From: Nocardia abscessus NBRC 100374
GTDB lineage: Bacteria; Actinomycetota; Actinomycetes; Mycobacteriales; Mycobacteriaceae
Assembly (NCBI RefSeq): GCF_000308455.1
Contig: NZ_BAFP01000092.1
Location: 1-64,000, forward strand
Length of the DNA: 64,000 nucleotides
Direction of reading: 5' to 3'
Every line of letters starts with the position of its first letter. Position 1 is the stretch's first letter. Of the stretch, positions 10,111 through 18,786 are shown piece by piece. A program made the translations under genes and the position numbers. Under the pieces are notes generated by a model. It had not been told where the DNA came from. It made no database searches and saw only the letters and a list, made by a program, of their open reading frames with translations.

Positions 10111-10142
10111 CCGTCGACAATGTGTCCCTATTGTGTCGACGG
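10111..10142. promoter_or_regulatory. Inverted repeat upstream of the DHFR-like gene
   Basis: CCGTCGACA at 10111-10119 is the exact reverse complement of TGTCGACGG at 10134-10142, with a 14-base spacer. It lies 14-45 bases before the start of the DHFR-like gene and could be an operator or a leader hairpin. Confidence 0.55.
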
Positions 10143-10148
10143 TCCTCG

Positions 10149-10169
10149 CGGCGCGAAGTCATCGCGCCG
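10149..10169 (-). terminator. Terminator hairpin after the small HTH gene
   Basis: CGGCGCGA (10149-10156) pairs with TCGCGCCG (10162-10169) around AGTCA. It starts 8 bases beyond the stop of the small HTH gene and probably ends the ABC-F/HTH transcript. Confidence 0.6.
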
Positions 10170-10177
10170 TCACGGCG

Positions 10178-10408
10178 TTATTGCACCTTGCGGCGATTGG
10201 CTCCACCCCGGCTGCGGAGCTGCACATGCGACTCCACCAGGACGTTGTGGATGAATCCGTAGGAGCGGCCGGTGGACCGCGCCAGGGACCGGATGCTCGC
10301 ACCCGCCTCGTACTGTTTCTTCAGCTGGGTTTGTAGGCGGTCGCGTGACTTCCCGGTGACGCGTGTGCCCTTACCCAATGGGGCCTTGCTCTGTGGCCTG
10401 TCGCTCAT
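10178..10408 (-). CDS. Small helix-turn-helix protein, Rv1473A-like
   Basis: The 76-residue basic protein carries one helix-turn-helix: YEAGASIRSLARSTGRSYGF (residues 34-53), followed by the conserved IHNVLVESHVQLRSRGG. Close relatives are found throughout the Actinobacteria, and Rv1473A holds the same position behind the ABC-F gene Rv1473. It is presumably a DNA-binding regulator; its targets are unknown. A GGAGGAAG ribosome site precedes ATG 10408. The gene lies 81 bases downstream of the ABC-F gene on the same strand. Confidence 0.88.
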   Translation of the reverse strand: MSDRPQSKAPLGKGTRVTGKSRDRLQTQLKKQYEAGASIRSLARSTGRSYGFIHNVLVESHVQLRSRGGANRRKVQ

Positions 10409-10489
10409 GGCTTCCTCCGAGTCGCCGAGCAGCGTCTTTCCAGGCTAAGCACTCAGCTGGCCATGATCAACGGGTTCGTGTGATGAAAC

Positions 10490-12121
10490 TCACGCAAGCT
10501 GAATAAGTTCCAGATATTCGGCCGACCAATGGTCTTCTGTCCCGTCCGGAAGCAGGATCACGCGTTCCGGAGACAACGCCTCCGCTGCGCCCGGATCGTG
10601 CGTTACCAGCACCACGGCGCCTGCGTAGGTGCGCAGGGCGTCCAGCACCTGTTCTCGCGACACCGGGTCGAGGTTGTTCGTCGGCTCGTCGAGCAGCAGT
10701 ACGTTCGCCGCCGAAGAGACCAGTCCGGCCAGCGCCAGACGGGTCTTCTCACCGCCGGACAGGGTGCCCGCGGGCTGGTCGAGCTGCGGACCGGAGAACA
10801 TGAACGCGCCGAGCAGGCCGCGCAGATCCTGCTCGCCCGCGTCCGGCGCGGCATGGCGGATGTTCTCCCACACGGTGGCGTTGTCGTCCAGGGTGTCGTG
10901 CTCCTGGGCGAAGTAGCCGACCTTCAGGCCGTGCCCGGGCACCAACCCGCCCGCCGTCGGCTGCTCGACACCCGCCAGCAGGCGCAGCAGCGTCGTCTTA
11001 CCCGCGCCGTTGAGTCCGAGCACCACCACCCGGCTGCCCCGGTCGATCGCGAGGTCGACGCCGGTGAAGATCTCCAGCGAGCCGTAGACCTTGGTCAGGT
11101 TCTCGGCCATCAGCGGCGTCTTGCCGCAGGCCGCGGGCTCCGGGAACTTGATCCGGGCGACCTTGTCGGCGACGCGCACGTCGTCGAGCTCGGCCAGCAG
11201 GCGATCGGCGCGCTTGGCCATGTTCTGCGCCGCAGTCGCTTTCGTGGCCTTGGCGCCGAGCTTGGCCGCCTGGGCGCGCAGCGCGCTCGCCTTCTTCTCG
11301 GCGTTCGCGCGTTCGCGGCGCCTGCGCTGCTCGTCGGTGGCGCGCGCGTCCAGGTACTTCTTCCAGCCCATGTTGTAGACGTCGGCCTCGCCGCGCACGG
11401 CGTCCAGGAACCACACCTTGTTCACCACGTCGGCGAGCAGTTCCACGTCGTGACTGATCACGATCAGGCCACCGTCGTGGTTCTGCAGGAAACCGCGCAG
11501 CCAGGTGATCGAGTCGGCGTCGAGGTGGTTGGTCGGCTCGTCCAGCAGCAGGACCGTGTCCGAGCGCCCGCCGCTGCCGTCGGAAGCCGCGAACAGGATG
11601 CGCGCCAATTCGATTCGGCGGCGCTGACCACCGGACAGGGTGCGCAACGCCTGGCCAAGCACGCGGTCGGGCAGACCGAGGCTGTGGCAGATGCGCGCCG
11701 CCTCGCTCTCGGCGACGTAGCCGCCGAGCGCCGAGAACCGTTCCTCGAGCCGGCCGTACTTGCGGACCGCCTTCTCGCGCTCGCTGTCGTCGGCGACCTC
11801 CGCCATCAGCGCCTGCTGCTTTTCCATCTCACGGATCAGCGTGTCCAGGCCGCGCGCGGACAGCACCCGGTCGCGGGCCAGCACGTCGAGATTGCCCTCG
11901 CGCGGGTCCTGGGGCAGGTAACCGATGTCGCTGGAGCGAAGAATCTTCCCGGCGTACGGCTCACCCTCACCGGCCAGGATCCGCAACGTGGTGGTCTTGC
12001 CCGCACCGTTGCGCCCGACCAGCCCGATCCGGTCGCCCGCCTGTACCCGCAGCGCCGGTCCGGGAGCGGACAGCAGGGTGCGGACTCCGGCCCGGACCTC
12101 CAGGTCGGTCGCGGTGATCAC
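10490..12121 (-). CDS. ABC-F family ATPase, Rv1473-like
   Basis: The 543-residue protein has two ABC ATPase domains on one chain and no membrane segments, as in ribosome-acting ABC-F proteins. Walker A motifs are GLVGRNGAGKTTT (first domain) and LGLNGAGKTTLLR (second). Signature motifs are LSGGQRRRIELARIL and LSGGEKTRLALAGL, each followed by LLLDEPTNHLD or LLLDEPTNNLD. The charged linker between the domains (DEQRRRRERANAEKKASALR) is the interdomain region that reaches into the ribosome in this family. Relatives are annotated as macrolide transporters, but the family protects or modulates ribosomes. The start is GTG 12121 with GAGGAG upstream; the frame is open further but without a ribosome site. 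Confidence 0.92.
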   Translation of the reverse strand: MITATDLEVRAGVRTLLSAPGPALRVQAGDRIGLVGRNGAGKTTTLRILAGEGEPYAGKILRSSDIGYLPQDPREGNLDVLARDRVLSARGLDTLIREMEKQQALMAEVADDSEREKAVRKYGRLEERFSALGGYVAESEAARICHSLGLPDRVLGQALRTLSGGQRRRIELARILFAASDGSGGRSDTVLLLDEPTNHLDADSITWLRGFLQNHDGGLIVISHDVELLADVVNKVWFLDAVRGEADVYNMGWKKYLDARATDEQRRRRERANAEKKASALRAQAAKLGAKATKATAAQNMAKRADRLLAELDDVRVADKVARIKFPEPAACGKTPLMAENLTKVYGSLEIFTGVDLAIDRGSRVVVLGLNGAGKTTLLRLLAGVEQPTAGGLVPGHGLKVGYFAQEHDTLDDNATVWENIRHAAPDAGEQDLRGLLGAFMFSGPQLDQPAGTLSGGEKTRLALAGLVSSAANVLLLDEPTNNLDPVSREQVLDALRTYAGAVVLVTHDPGAAEALSPERVILLPDGTEDHWSAEYLELIQLA

Positions 12122-12273
12122 AAATTTCTCCTCGCGGATCGTGGTGCTGGACGCGTGCTCGATTGTGCGACCCGACGCGCACAAGAACCACCGATTTTAC
12201 CGGGAGGAACGGTCCTCCCCCATTCCAGCACCCCGCATGTGACGGCGGTAACGGCTCGCGCGATCAGCTGCGC

Positions 12274-12279
12274 TACCGT
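12274..12279 (+). promoter_or_regulatory. -10 box of a leaderless SDR transcript
   Basis: TACCGT lies 8 bases before ATG 12288 and there is no ribosome site, which fits a leaderless mRNA. Confidence 0.45.
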
Positions 12280-12287
12280 GCGATGCC

Positions 12288-13052
12288 ATGAGTACCGATC
12301 TATTGGGCAAGAGCGCTCTGGTCACGGGGGCCAGCCGGGGCATCGGCAAGGCGGTCGCGGCGGAGCTGCTCGGCCGCGGCGCGAACGTGCTGATCACCGC
12401 GCGGAAGAAGGATCCGCTGGAGGAAGCCGCCGCCGAGCTGCGCGGGCTGGGGCACCAGGGCCAGGTGGTCGCCCTGGCGGGCAACTCCGGTGTCGCCGAG
12501 GATCGGGCGGCCGCGGTCGAGCGCGCGGTGGCGGAGTTCGGTTCGCTGGACGTGCTGATCAACAACACCGGCATCAACCCGGTCTTCGGCTCCCTGATGG
12601 ACGCCGATCTGGACGCGGTCCGCAAGATCTTCGATGTGAACGTGGTCGCGGCTCTCGGCTACATCCAGGAGGCCTATCGGGCGTGGATGCGCGACCACGG
12701 CGGCGCCGTGGTCAACGTGGCCAGCGTGGCGGGCATCCGCTCGACCGGCGTGATCGCCGCGTACGGTGCGTCCAAGTCCGCGCTGATCCACCTCACCGGT
12801 GAGCTCGCCTGGCAGCTCGGGCCGAAGATCCGGGTGAACGCGGTCGCGCCGGGCGTGATCAAGACGAAGTTCGCCGACGCGCTGTACTCGACCGACGAGG
12901 AGCGCGCCGCGAGCGTGTACCCGATGAAGCGGCTGGGCACGCCGGAGGATGTGGCGCGGCTGATCGGCTTCCTGGTCTCCGACGAGGCGGCGTGGATCAC
13001 CGGCGAGACGGTGCGGGTGGACGGCGGACTGCTGTCCACCGGCGGGATCTGA
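12288..13052 (+). CDS. FabG-like short-chain dehydrogenase/reductase
   Basis: The 254-residue classical SDR has TGASRGIGKAVA (NADP(H) binding, residues 14-25), NNTG (variant of NNAG, about 92-95), the catalytic Ser in VVNVASVAGI, the YGASK motif (Tyr-x-x-x-Lys, about 160-164) and the end motif RVDGGLLSTGG. It oxidises or reduces a hydroxyl/keto group with NAD(P)H. Arg in the first motif (ASRGIG) suggests NADPH. Relatives are annotated as 3-oxoacyl-ACP reductase, but the substrate cannot be read from the sequence. It stands alone, divergent from the ABC-F gene. Confidence 0.9.
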   Translation: MSTDLLGKSALVTGASRGIGKAVAAELLGRGANVLITARKKDPLEEAAAELRGLGHQGQVVALAGNSGVAEDRAAAVERAVAEFGSLDVLINNTGINPVFGSLMDADLDAVRKIFDVNVVAALGYIQEAYRAWMRDHGGAVVNVASVAGIRSTGVIAAYGASKSALIHLTGELAWQLGPKIRVNAVAPGVIKTKFADALYSTDEERAASVYPMKRLGTPEDVARLIGFLVSDEAAWITGETVRVDGGLLSTGGI

Positions 13053-13094
13053 CCCGCGCCCGACGGCCGTCCGCGCCCGGACGAGCGACCTGCG

Positions 13095-13880
13095 CTAGCG
13101 GAACGCCAGCGCGCCGAGAGTGTCGGCGTGCCGGTAGCGCAGGTATTTCTCGGCCGTCGGCGCGTCGACGGCATCGGTGGCGGTCGCGAAGGTGATCACC
13201 ACGAATTCCTTCTCGCTGCCGTCCTTCCATTTGCCGGTCGCGTGGCCCTTGATGTACGTGCCGGGACGCAGTTTCAGGTCCGCGTCGGTGAACCGGTCCT
13301 TCGCCGCGGCCGCCCGGCCCGGGTCGGTCATGCCCAGGACGAACTGGGTGAGCATCAGCGCGCCGCCCTCGGCGCGGTACACCAGCTCCGCCGCGTAGAC
13401 GCAGCCGAGACCGGTGAGCTTGCTTGCCACCTCGATCGGGTCGCAATCGGCGTGATCACGCCCGTCGACCCAGTCGGCGTGCAGTTGCACGCGATCGAAC
13501 CGGAAGTCCCAGTCCTTCGCGTATTCGGTGTAGCTCAGCCTGCCCGACGCAGGGCGGACAGGTCGCGTGCTGGTGACGCCGCTCGCGCGGGTGGTCGCTT
13601 CGGCCGACGTGGCCGCGGCTTGGGCGTGCCCGTGCTCGCGCGGATACACCGCGACGCCCACGGCAACCGCTACGAGCACGGCGACGACACCGGCCACCAG
13701 TCCGACGACGACGCCCGTTCGCGACTTGGGCGGCGGCGGCAGCGGCGGCGGCTCCCACGCCGCCATCGGGTACGCGCTCGGCGGACCCATCCGCCCCCAG
13801 TCCGACTGGTACCGCGCCTCGTCCGATTTCCCGTGATCCTCTCGGCCGCCGCCGAATCCGGAACCGGATGGATAGGTCAT
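13095..13880 (-). CDS. Membrane-anchored protein of unknown function
   Basis: The 261-residue protein has a Gly/Ser/charged N-terminus, a proline-rich patch (EPPPLPPPP, about 44-52), one membrane helix (about 56-78, VVVGLVAGVVAVLVAVAVGV) and an extracellular domain of about 180 residues. That domain has two Cys (in DHADCDP and GLGCVYA) that could form a disulfide. This cytoplasmic-tail, single-helix, outer-domain layout is common among actinobacterial surface proteins. I do not recognise the family. Start at ATG 13880. Confidence 0.78.
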   Translation of the reverse strand: MTYPSGSGFGGGREDHGKSDEARYQSDWGRMGPPSAYPMAAWEPPPLPPPPKSRTGVVVGLVAGVVAVLVAVAVGVAVYPREHGHAQAAATSAEATTRASGVTSTRPVRPASGRLSYTEYAKDWDFRFDRVQLHADWVDGRDHADCDPIEVASKLTGLGCVYAAELVYRAEGGALMLTQFVLGMTDPGRAAAAKDRFTDADLKLRPGTYIKGHATGKWKDGSEKEFVVITFATATDAVDAPTAEKYLRYRHADTLGALAFR

Positions 13881-13980
13881 CGCGGTCGCCCTCCACATCT
13901 CCCGACAGCCGTCCCACCCCGTGTGGGCCTCCCCGGACTGCCCGGCCGACCCTACCCGATCGACCCGGCCGGGACGCGGC

Positions 13981-16191
13981 TCACAGCCGCGCGGGCTGGA
14001 GCCAGTCCTCGCGGCCTGCGACCGCCGGGGCGGCGGGCTCCTCTTCGATGCCGAACCGCCGGTGCAGTGCGCGCAGCGGGCCGGGCGCGTACCAGTTCCA
14101 ATGGCCGAGCAGTTCCATCGCCGCCGGCAGCAGGAAGCCGCGCACCAGGGTGGCGTCCACCAGGACGGCGAGCGGAAGCCCGATCCCGAACGCCTTCATG
14201 AAGGTGATGTCGGAGGCGAGGAAACCGAGGAAGACCAGCGAGATCAGCACCGCCGCCGCGGTGACGATCCGGCCGATCCGTTCCAGCCCGGAGGTGACGG
14301 CCAGCGCGTTGGACCTGGTGCGCTGGTACTCCTCCCGGATCCTCGCCAGCAGGAACACCTGGTAATCCATGGCGAGGCCGAACGCCACGCCGAACAGCAT
14401 GACCGGAACCGTCGGCGGCAGGTCTCCGGTGACGGTGAAGCCGAGCAGGCCGGACAGGTGCCCGTCCTGGAAGATCCAGACCAGCGCGCCGAAGGTCGCG
14501 GTGAGGCTCAGGAAGCTGAGCACGACCGCCAGCAGCGGCAGCACGACGCTCCCGGTGAGCAGGAACAGGACCACGAGCATGATCAGCACGACGAAGCCCA
14601 GCGCGTACGGCAGTGCCGCGACCACCGCGCCGATCGCATCCGCGTTGGCCGCGGCAACGCCGCCGACCAGCACCGGTGACGCGGTGGGCGTCGCGCGCAC
14701 GTCGCGCGCGATCCGGTCCAGCACGCCGGGATCGGTGGTGTCCGGGACCACCGCGAGATAGGCGGCGTTCTCGGCGCGGAAGCGGTCGTTGGCCGTGGTG
14801 GGCGCGACGAGCAGACCACCGTGGCTGTAACTGCCGGTGGCGGTGTCGACCCGGCTGACGTTCTCGATCTCCGACAGCTCCCGGGCGTAGGCGTCCAACC
14901 CCGCTGCGCTGTAGGCGCTTTCGGGCAGCACCGCGAACAGCCCGTTCTGCTCGGTGGCGGCGAAGTCACGCTGGATGGTCTCGGTGACCTGCCGGTTGTT
15001 CATCGATTCCGGCAGCGAACGTTCGTCGGGGAAGCCGAGTTTCACTCCGAGGAACGGCGTGCCCAGTACGAGCAGCAGGGCGGTGACCGCGAGCCCGATC
15101 GGCACCGGCCGCATCATCACGAACCGGGCCAGGCGATGCCAGGCTCCCTCGCCGGGCGCGGGGCGGGCGGCGCGCAGGAACCACCACAACTGTCCGCTGT
15201 CGATCTTGGTGCCGAGCAGGTACAGGATCGCGGGCAGCACCGTCAGCGATACCGTCGCGGCGATCACGGCGACGGCCAGACCGGCGTATCCCATCGACCG
15301 CACGGCCAGCAGTGGGAAGAACAGCAGTCCCGACAGGGCTACAGCAACGGTGACGGCGGAGAACACGACGGTCCGGCCCGCCGAGCGCATGGTGGCGGCC
15401 ACCGCGGCCCCTGGTTGCTGCCCGGCGACCAGTTCGTCGCGGTAGCGACTGATGATCAGCAGGCTGTAGTCGATAGCCAGGCCGAGTCCGAGCAAGGTCG
15501 CGACGTTGGTCGCGGTCGCCGCGAGATCGGTGACGCTCGCGATCAGCCAGAGCGCACCCATCGTGATCATCACCGTGATCATCGCGACCACCAGCGGCAG
15601 GCTGGCCGCGACCAACCCGCCGAACACCAGCAGCAGTGCGATCAGCGTGATCGGGAAAGCGATGGATTCGCCCAGTACGACGTCTTTTTCGCTCTGCTGC
15701 ACCGTCTCGTGCAGCAGCATCGCGTAACCGCCCACCCGCACTTCGAGCGGACCGTGGGTGCCGCCGAACTTGTCGGCGAGATCACCCACCCGCTTGTCGA
15801 CCTCGGCCTCCTCGCCGAGGATGCTGGCCACGATCAGTCCCTTGGTGCCGTCGGTGCTGCGCAGCGCGGGCGATCTGTCGGTCCAGTACGAGGTGACGCC
15901 CGCGACGCCGGATACCGACTTCAGCTCGGTGACCAGGTTCGTCGCCGCGGTGGCCGCCGCGTCGTCGTCCACCGACCGGCGAGTCTGCACCAGCAGCACG
16001 AAATTCGGGGTGGCCTGGCCGAAGGTGTCCCGCAGCACGGCGGTCGCCCGGCTCGATTCGCTGCCGGGGTCGATGTACCCGCCGCCCTGCACTTTGTCGA
16101 ACAGCGTCGCGCTCAGCGTGCCCATCGCCAGTGCGAGGACCACGAACACGGCCAGGATCCATCGGCTGCGCCGCCTGGTCAGTTCGAACAC
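13981..16191 (-). CDS. MMPL/RND-family transporter
   Basis: The 736-residue membrane protein has the RND/MMPL plan: an N-terminal helix (WILAVFVVLALAMGTL), a large outer loop, a cluster of helices starting near ESIAFPITLIALLLVFGGLV, a second outer loop and a second cluster of helices. The motif GLGLAIDYSLLIISRYRDEL in the first half and FGLAMDYQVFLLARIREEY in the second carry the conserved Asp-Tyr pair used for proton coupling. MMPL proteins export lipids or small molecules; the cargo here is unknown and no lipid-synthesis gene is adjacent. The start is taken as GTG 16191, with an AGGGG site upstream. Confidence 0.92.
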   Translation of the reverse strand: MFELTRRRSRWILAVFVVLALAMGTLSATLFDKVQGGGYIDPGSESSRATAVLRDTFGQATPNFVLLVQTRRSVDDDAAATAATNLVTELKSVSGVAGVTSYWTDRSPALRSTDGTKGLIVASILGEEAEVDKRVGDLADKFGGTHGPLEVRVGGYAMLLHETVQQSEKDVVLGESIAFPITLIALLLVFGGLVAASLPLVVAMITVMITMGALWLIASVTDLAATATNVATLLGLGLAIDYSLLIISRYRDELVAGQQPGAAVAATMRSAGRTVVFSAVTVAVALSGLLFFPLLAVRSMGYAGLAVAVIAATVSLTVLPAILYLLGTKIDSGQLWWFLRAARPAPGEGAWHRLARFVMMRPVPIGLAVTALLLVLGTPFLGVKLGFPDERSLPESMNNRQVTETIQRDFAATEQNGLFAVLPESAYSAAGLDAYARELSEIENVSRVDTATGSYSHGGLLVAPTTANDRFRAENAAYLAVVPDTTDPGVLDRIARDVRATPTASPVLVGGVAAANADAIGAVVAALPYALGFVVLIMLVVLFLLTGSVVLPLLAVVLSFLSLTATFGALVWIFQDGHLSGLLGFTVTGDLPPTVPVMLFGVAFGLAMDYQVFLLARIREEYQRTRSNALAVTSGLERIGRIVTAAAVLISLVFLGFLASDITFMKAFGIGLPLAVLVDATLVRGFLLPAAMELLGHWNWYAPGPLRALHRRFGIEEEPAAPAVAGREDWLQPARL

Positions 16192-16656
16192 TGCGTCTAC
16201 CCCTAACTCGTTCCGGTCGCGCCGCTTTCGTCCGGCTCCGGCGGACTCCGGTCGGCACCGTGCCCGGCGCGCCATCCTCGGCACGCCGGTACGCCGACAC
16301 CTGACACTCGGCACCGGGGCCGGATGCGCGCGCCGACGCCCCGGCATCCTAGCAACGTGCGAGAAACTCCGGTGAGCGCGAACACATTCCGTCCACCCCG
16401 CCGAGTCGCGGCCATCGGCTGCCGTGCTGCGGCGTCACCCGGTTCTCGGCACCGCGAGGGCCCGCGCACGCTCCCACACGCGGCAACGATCGCCGCGCCG
16501 GTATTCGCGAAGAGTTCATGTCGGCCGGACCCATGTCGCCGGGTGGACACCCCTGCCGGACATGTCGACGCGGCGCGTGCGCTGCCCTCGGGCGGCCGAA
16601 TGAGAGGCTCGGACCATGCACCGAATCGCACCGCCCCGGATCCGGACGGCCGCGGC
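16192..16656. other. Divergent intergenic region
   Basis: These 465 bases separate the divergent MMPL and lycopene-cyclase-like genes. No gene, repeat or clear operator is seen. The right end may be coding if the flavoprotein starts at ATG 16600 rather than GTG 16657. Confidence 0.35.
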
Positions 16657-17769
16657 GTGAAGCCGGACCTCGTCGTCTGCGGTCTCGGCCCGGCCGGACG
16701 CGCCCTCGCGCACCGCGCGGCGGTGCACGGACTCACGGTGACCGTGGTGGACCCGGCGCCGGAGCGCAGGTGGACGGCCACCTACGCGGCGTGGGCCGAC
16801 GAACTGCCGGATTGGCTGCCGCCGGAGGTCGTCGCGGCGACGGTACCCCGGCCGATGGCCTGGGGAACGCGCGCGCACCGGGTGGACCGTCCCTATGTCG
16901 TGCTCGACAACGCGCGACTGCAGATCGCGCTGCGGTTTCCGGATGCGCAGGTCGTCTCGGATCGCGCGGTCGACATCAGTCCCGAGCGCGTGCGGCTGGC
17001 GTCCGGCGCGACGGTCACCGGCGGTCGAGTGGTCGACGCGCGCGGACTCACCCGCGCCCCGGCACGGGCCGAGCAGACCGCCTACGGGGTGATCGTGGCG
17101 GCAAGCCGCTGCGCGGGCCTCGACCCGCTGTTCATGGACTGGCGTTCCGACAACGGCGCCCCCTCCGACGCGCCGCCCTCGTTCCTCTACGCCGTCCCGC
17201 TCGACGCCGAGCGGATGCTGCTCGAGGAGACCTGCCTGGCCGGTCGCCCCGCCCTGGCCGGGGCACAGCTGCGGACGCGCTTGCGGCACCGGCTCCGCGC
17301 CAGGGGCATCGAGCTCACGGGAGCCGAGCCCGTCGAGCACGTCCGGTTTCCCGTGCAGGGTGGCCGGCCGGGGCCGCACCGATTCGGCGCGGCGGGCGGG
17401 TTCCTGCACCCGGCGACCGGGTACAGCGTGGGCGCCGCGCTGGCCTCGGCCGACGCGGTGGCGGCGGGGCAGGACGTGTGGCCCGCCGGGGCGCGCGTGG
17501 TCCACCACTTGCGCAGCGCCGGGCTGCGGGCACTGCTGGCCTTGCGGCCCGAGGACATCCCGCTGTTCTTCGACACGTTCTTCACACTGTCCCCGGCGGC
17601 GCAGCGAGCGTATCTGTCGGGCCGCGCCGACCTCGGCGGCACCATCGCGGCGATGAGCTCACTCTTCGAGGCCCTGCCCGGGCGGCTGCGTCGGCGCGTC
17701 GCGGCCGCGACACTCGGGATCCCGGTTCGCTCGCGAGGTCGGTGGGGTTCGGCCATGATGGGTCTATGA
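16657..17769 (+). CDS. Lycopene beta-cyclase-like flavoprotein
   Basis: The 370-residue protein opens with a dinucleotide-binding fold (DLVVCGLGPAGRALA) and has the CrtY/CrtL family layout: RRWTATYAAWADELP, then PYVVLDNARLQ, then VVDARGL. LYAVPLDAERMLLEETCLA closes the substrate region and FGAAGGFLHPATGYSV is the C-terminal family motif. Lycopene cyclases turn linear lycopene ends into beta-ionone rings in carotenoid synthesis. No phytoene synthase or desaturase gene is in the window. The start is uncertain: GTG 16657 abuts the FAD motif, ATG 16600 would add 19 residues, and neither has a good ribosome site. Its stop overlaps the ku start (ATGA). Confidence 0.82.
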   Translation: MKPDLVVCGLGPAGRALAHRAAVHGLTVTVVDPAPERRWTATYAAWADELPDWLPPEVVAATVPRPMAWGTRAHRVDRPYVVLDNARLQIALRFPDAQVVSDRAVDISPERVRLASGATVTGGRVVDARGLTRAPARAEQTAYGVIVAASRCAGLDPLFMDWRSDNGAPSDAPPSFLYAVPLDAERMLLEETCLAGRPALAGAQLRTRLRHRLRARGIELTGAEPVEHVRFPVQGGRPGPHRFGAAGGFLHPATGYSVGAALASADAVAAGQDVWPAGARVVHHLRSAGLRALLALRPEDIPLFFDTFFTLSPAAQRAYLSGRADLGGTIAAMSSLFEALPGRLRRRVAAATLGIPVRSRGRWGSAMMGL

Positions 17770-18749
17770 GATCGATCTGGAAGGGCTCGATCGCATTCGG
17801 GCTGGTGAACGTCCCGGTGAAGGTATACACCGCCACCGAGGACCACGACATCCGGTTCCATCAGGTGCACGCCAAGGATGGAGGCCGGATCAAATACGAC
17901 CGTGTCTGCACCGTATGCGGTCAATCCGTCCAGTACACCGACATCGACAAGGCCTACGAGTCCCCCGACGGGGACAAGATCGTGCTCAGTGACGAGGACT
18001 TCGCGAAACTGCCCGTTGCCGAGAAGCACGAGATCCCGGTTCTGCAGTTCGTGCCGTCCGATCAGATCGATCCGGTCCTGTTCGAGAAGAGCTACTACTT
18101 GGAACCGGACTCCAGCACGCCCAAGGCCTATGTCCTGCTGGCACGAACGCTGGAAGAGATCGAACGCACCGCCCTGGTGTATTTCACGCTGCGGCAGAAG
18201 ACCAGGCTGGCGGCGCTGCGCGTGCGCGAGGGCATTCTGGTACTGCAGACGCTGCTGTGGCCGGACGAGGTTCGTTCCGTCGAATTCGAATCCCTGGACG
18301 GTGTCGCCGAGCCCCGGTCGCAGGAGATCAAGATGGCGGAGACGCTCGTCGAGGCCATGTCCGACGACTTCGATCCGGACCAGTTCACCGACGAGTACCA
18401 GATCGAACTCAAACGCCTGCTCGACGAGGCGATCGCCAGCGGCACCGGCAAGGTGCCCGAGCAGCCGGAGCCCGTGCCGAGCGGGATGGACGCCGAGGTG
18501 GTCGACCTGGTCGCCGCGCTGCAACGCAGCCTGGAGGCCAGCGGACGCCGGACGGCTGGCGGGGACGGCGCCGCGGCCGAGCCGAAGAAGACGGCGAAGA
18601 AGGCCGCGGCCAAGAGCGGCGCCGCCAAGAGCACGGCGTCGAAGAGCACCGAGAAGAGCACCGCGTCGAAGAGCGCTTCGAAGAGCGCGGCGAAGAAAGC
18701 GCCTGCGAAGAAAGCAGCCAAGAAGACCGCGGCCCGTAAGGGCGCCTGA
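17766..18749 (+). CDS. ku: Non-homologous end-joining protein Ku
   Basis: The 327-residue protein matches bacterial Ku from MRSIWKGSIAFGLVNVPVKVY through the core to about residue 255 (core ends near MDAEVVDLVAALQRSLEA). Ku binds DNA double-strand ends as a ring and recruits LigD. The C-terminal 60 residues form a Lys/Ala/Ser-rich repeat tail (KKTAKKAAAKSGAAK and similar units), like the extended tails of Ku in Streptomyces and some mycobacteria that add DNA binding. No ligD gene lies nearby. The start codon overlaps the stop of the lycopene-cyclase-like gene as ATGA, so the two are translated from one message. Confidence 0.96.
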   Translation: MRSIWKGSIAFGLVNVPVKVYTATEDHDIRFHQVHAKDGGRIKYDRVCTVCGQSVQYTDIDKAYESPDGDKIVLSDEDFAKLPVAEKHEIPVLQFVPSDQIDPVLFEKSYYLEPDSSTPKAYVLLARTLEEIERTALVYFTLRQKTRLAALRVREGILVLQTLLWPDEVRSVEFESLDGVAEPRSQEIKMAETLVEAMSDDFDPDQFTDEYQIELKRLLDEAIASGTGKVPEQPEPVPSGMDAEVVDLVAALQRSLEASGRRTAGGDGAAAEPKKTAKKAAAKSGAAKSTASKSTEKSTASKSASKSAAKKAPAKKAAKKTAARKGA

Positions 18750-18751
18750 AT

Positions 18752-18772
18752 CCCTGCCAGGGCACGGCAGGG
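18752..18772. terminator. Bidirectional terminator between ku and the convergent gene
   Basis: CCCTGCC (18752-18758) pairs with GGCAGGG (18766-18772) around a 7-base loop. It begins 3 bases after the ku stop and lies 14 bases from the stop of the convergent gene. Confidence 0.7.
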
Positions 18773-18786
18773 TGTTCGAGGGCGGG

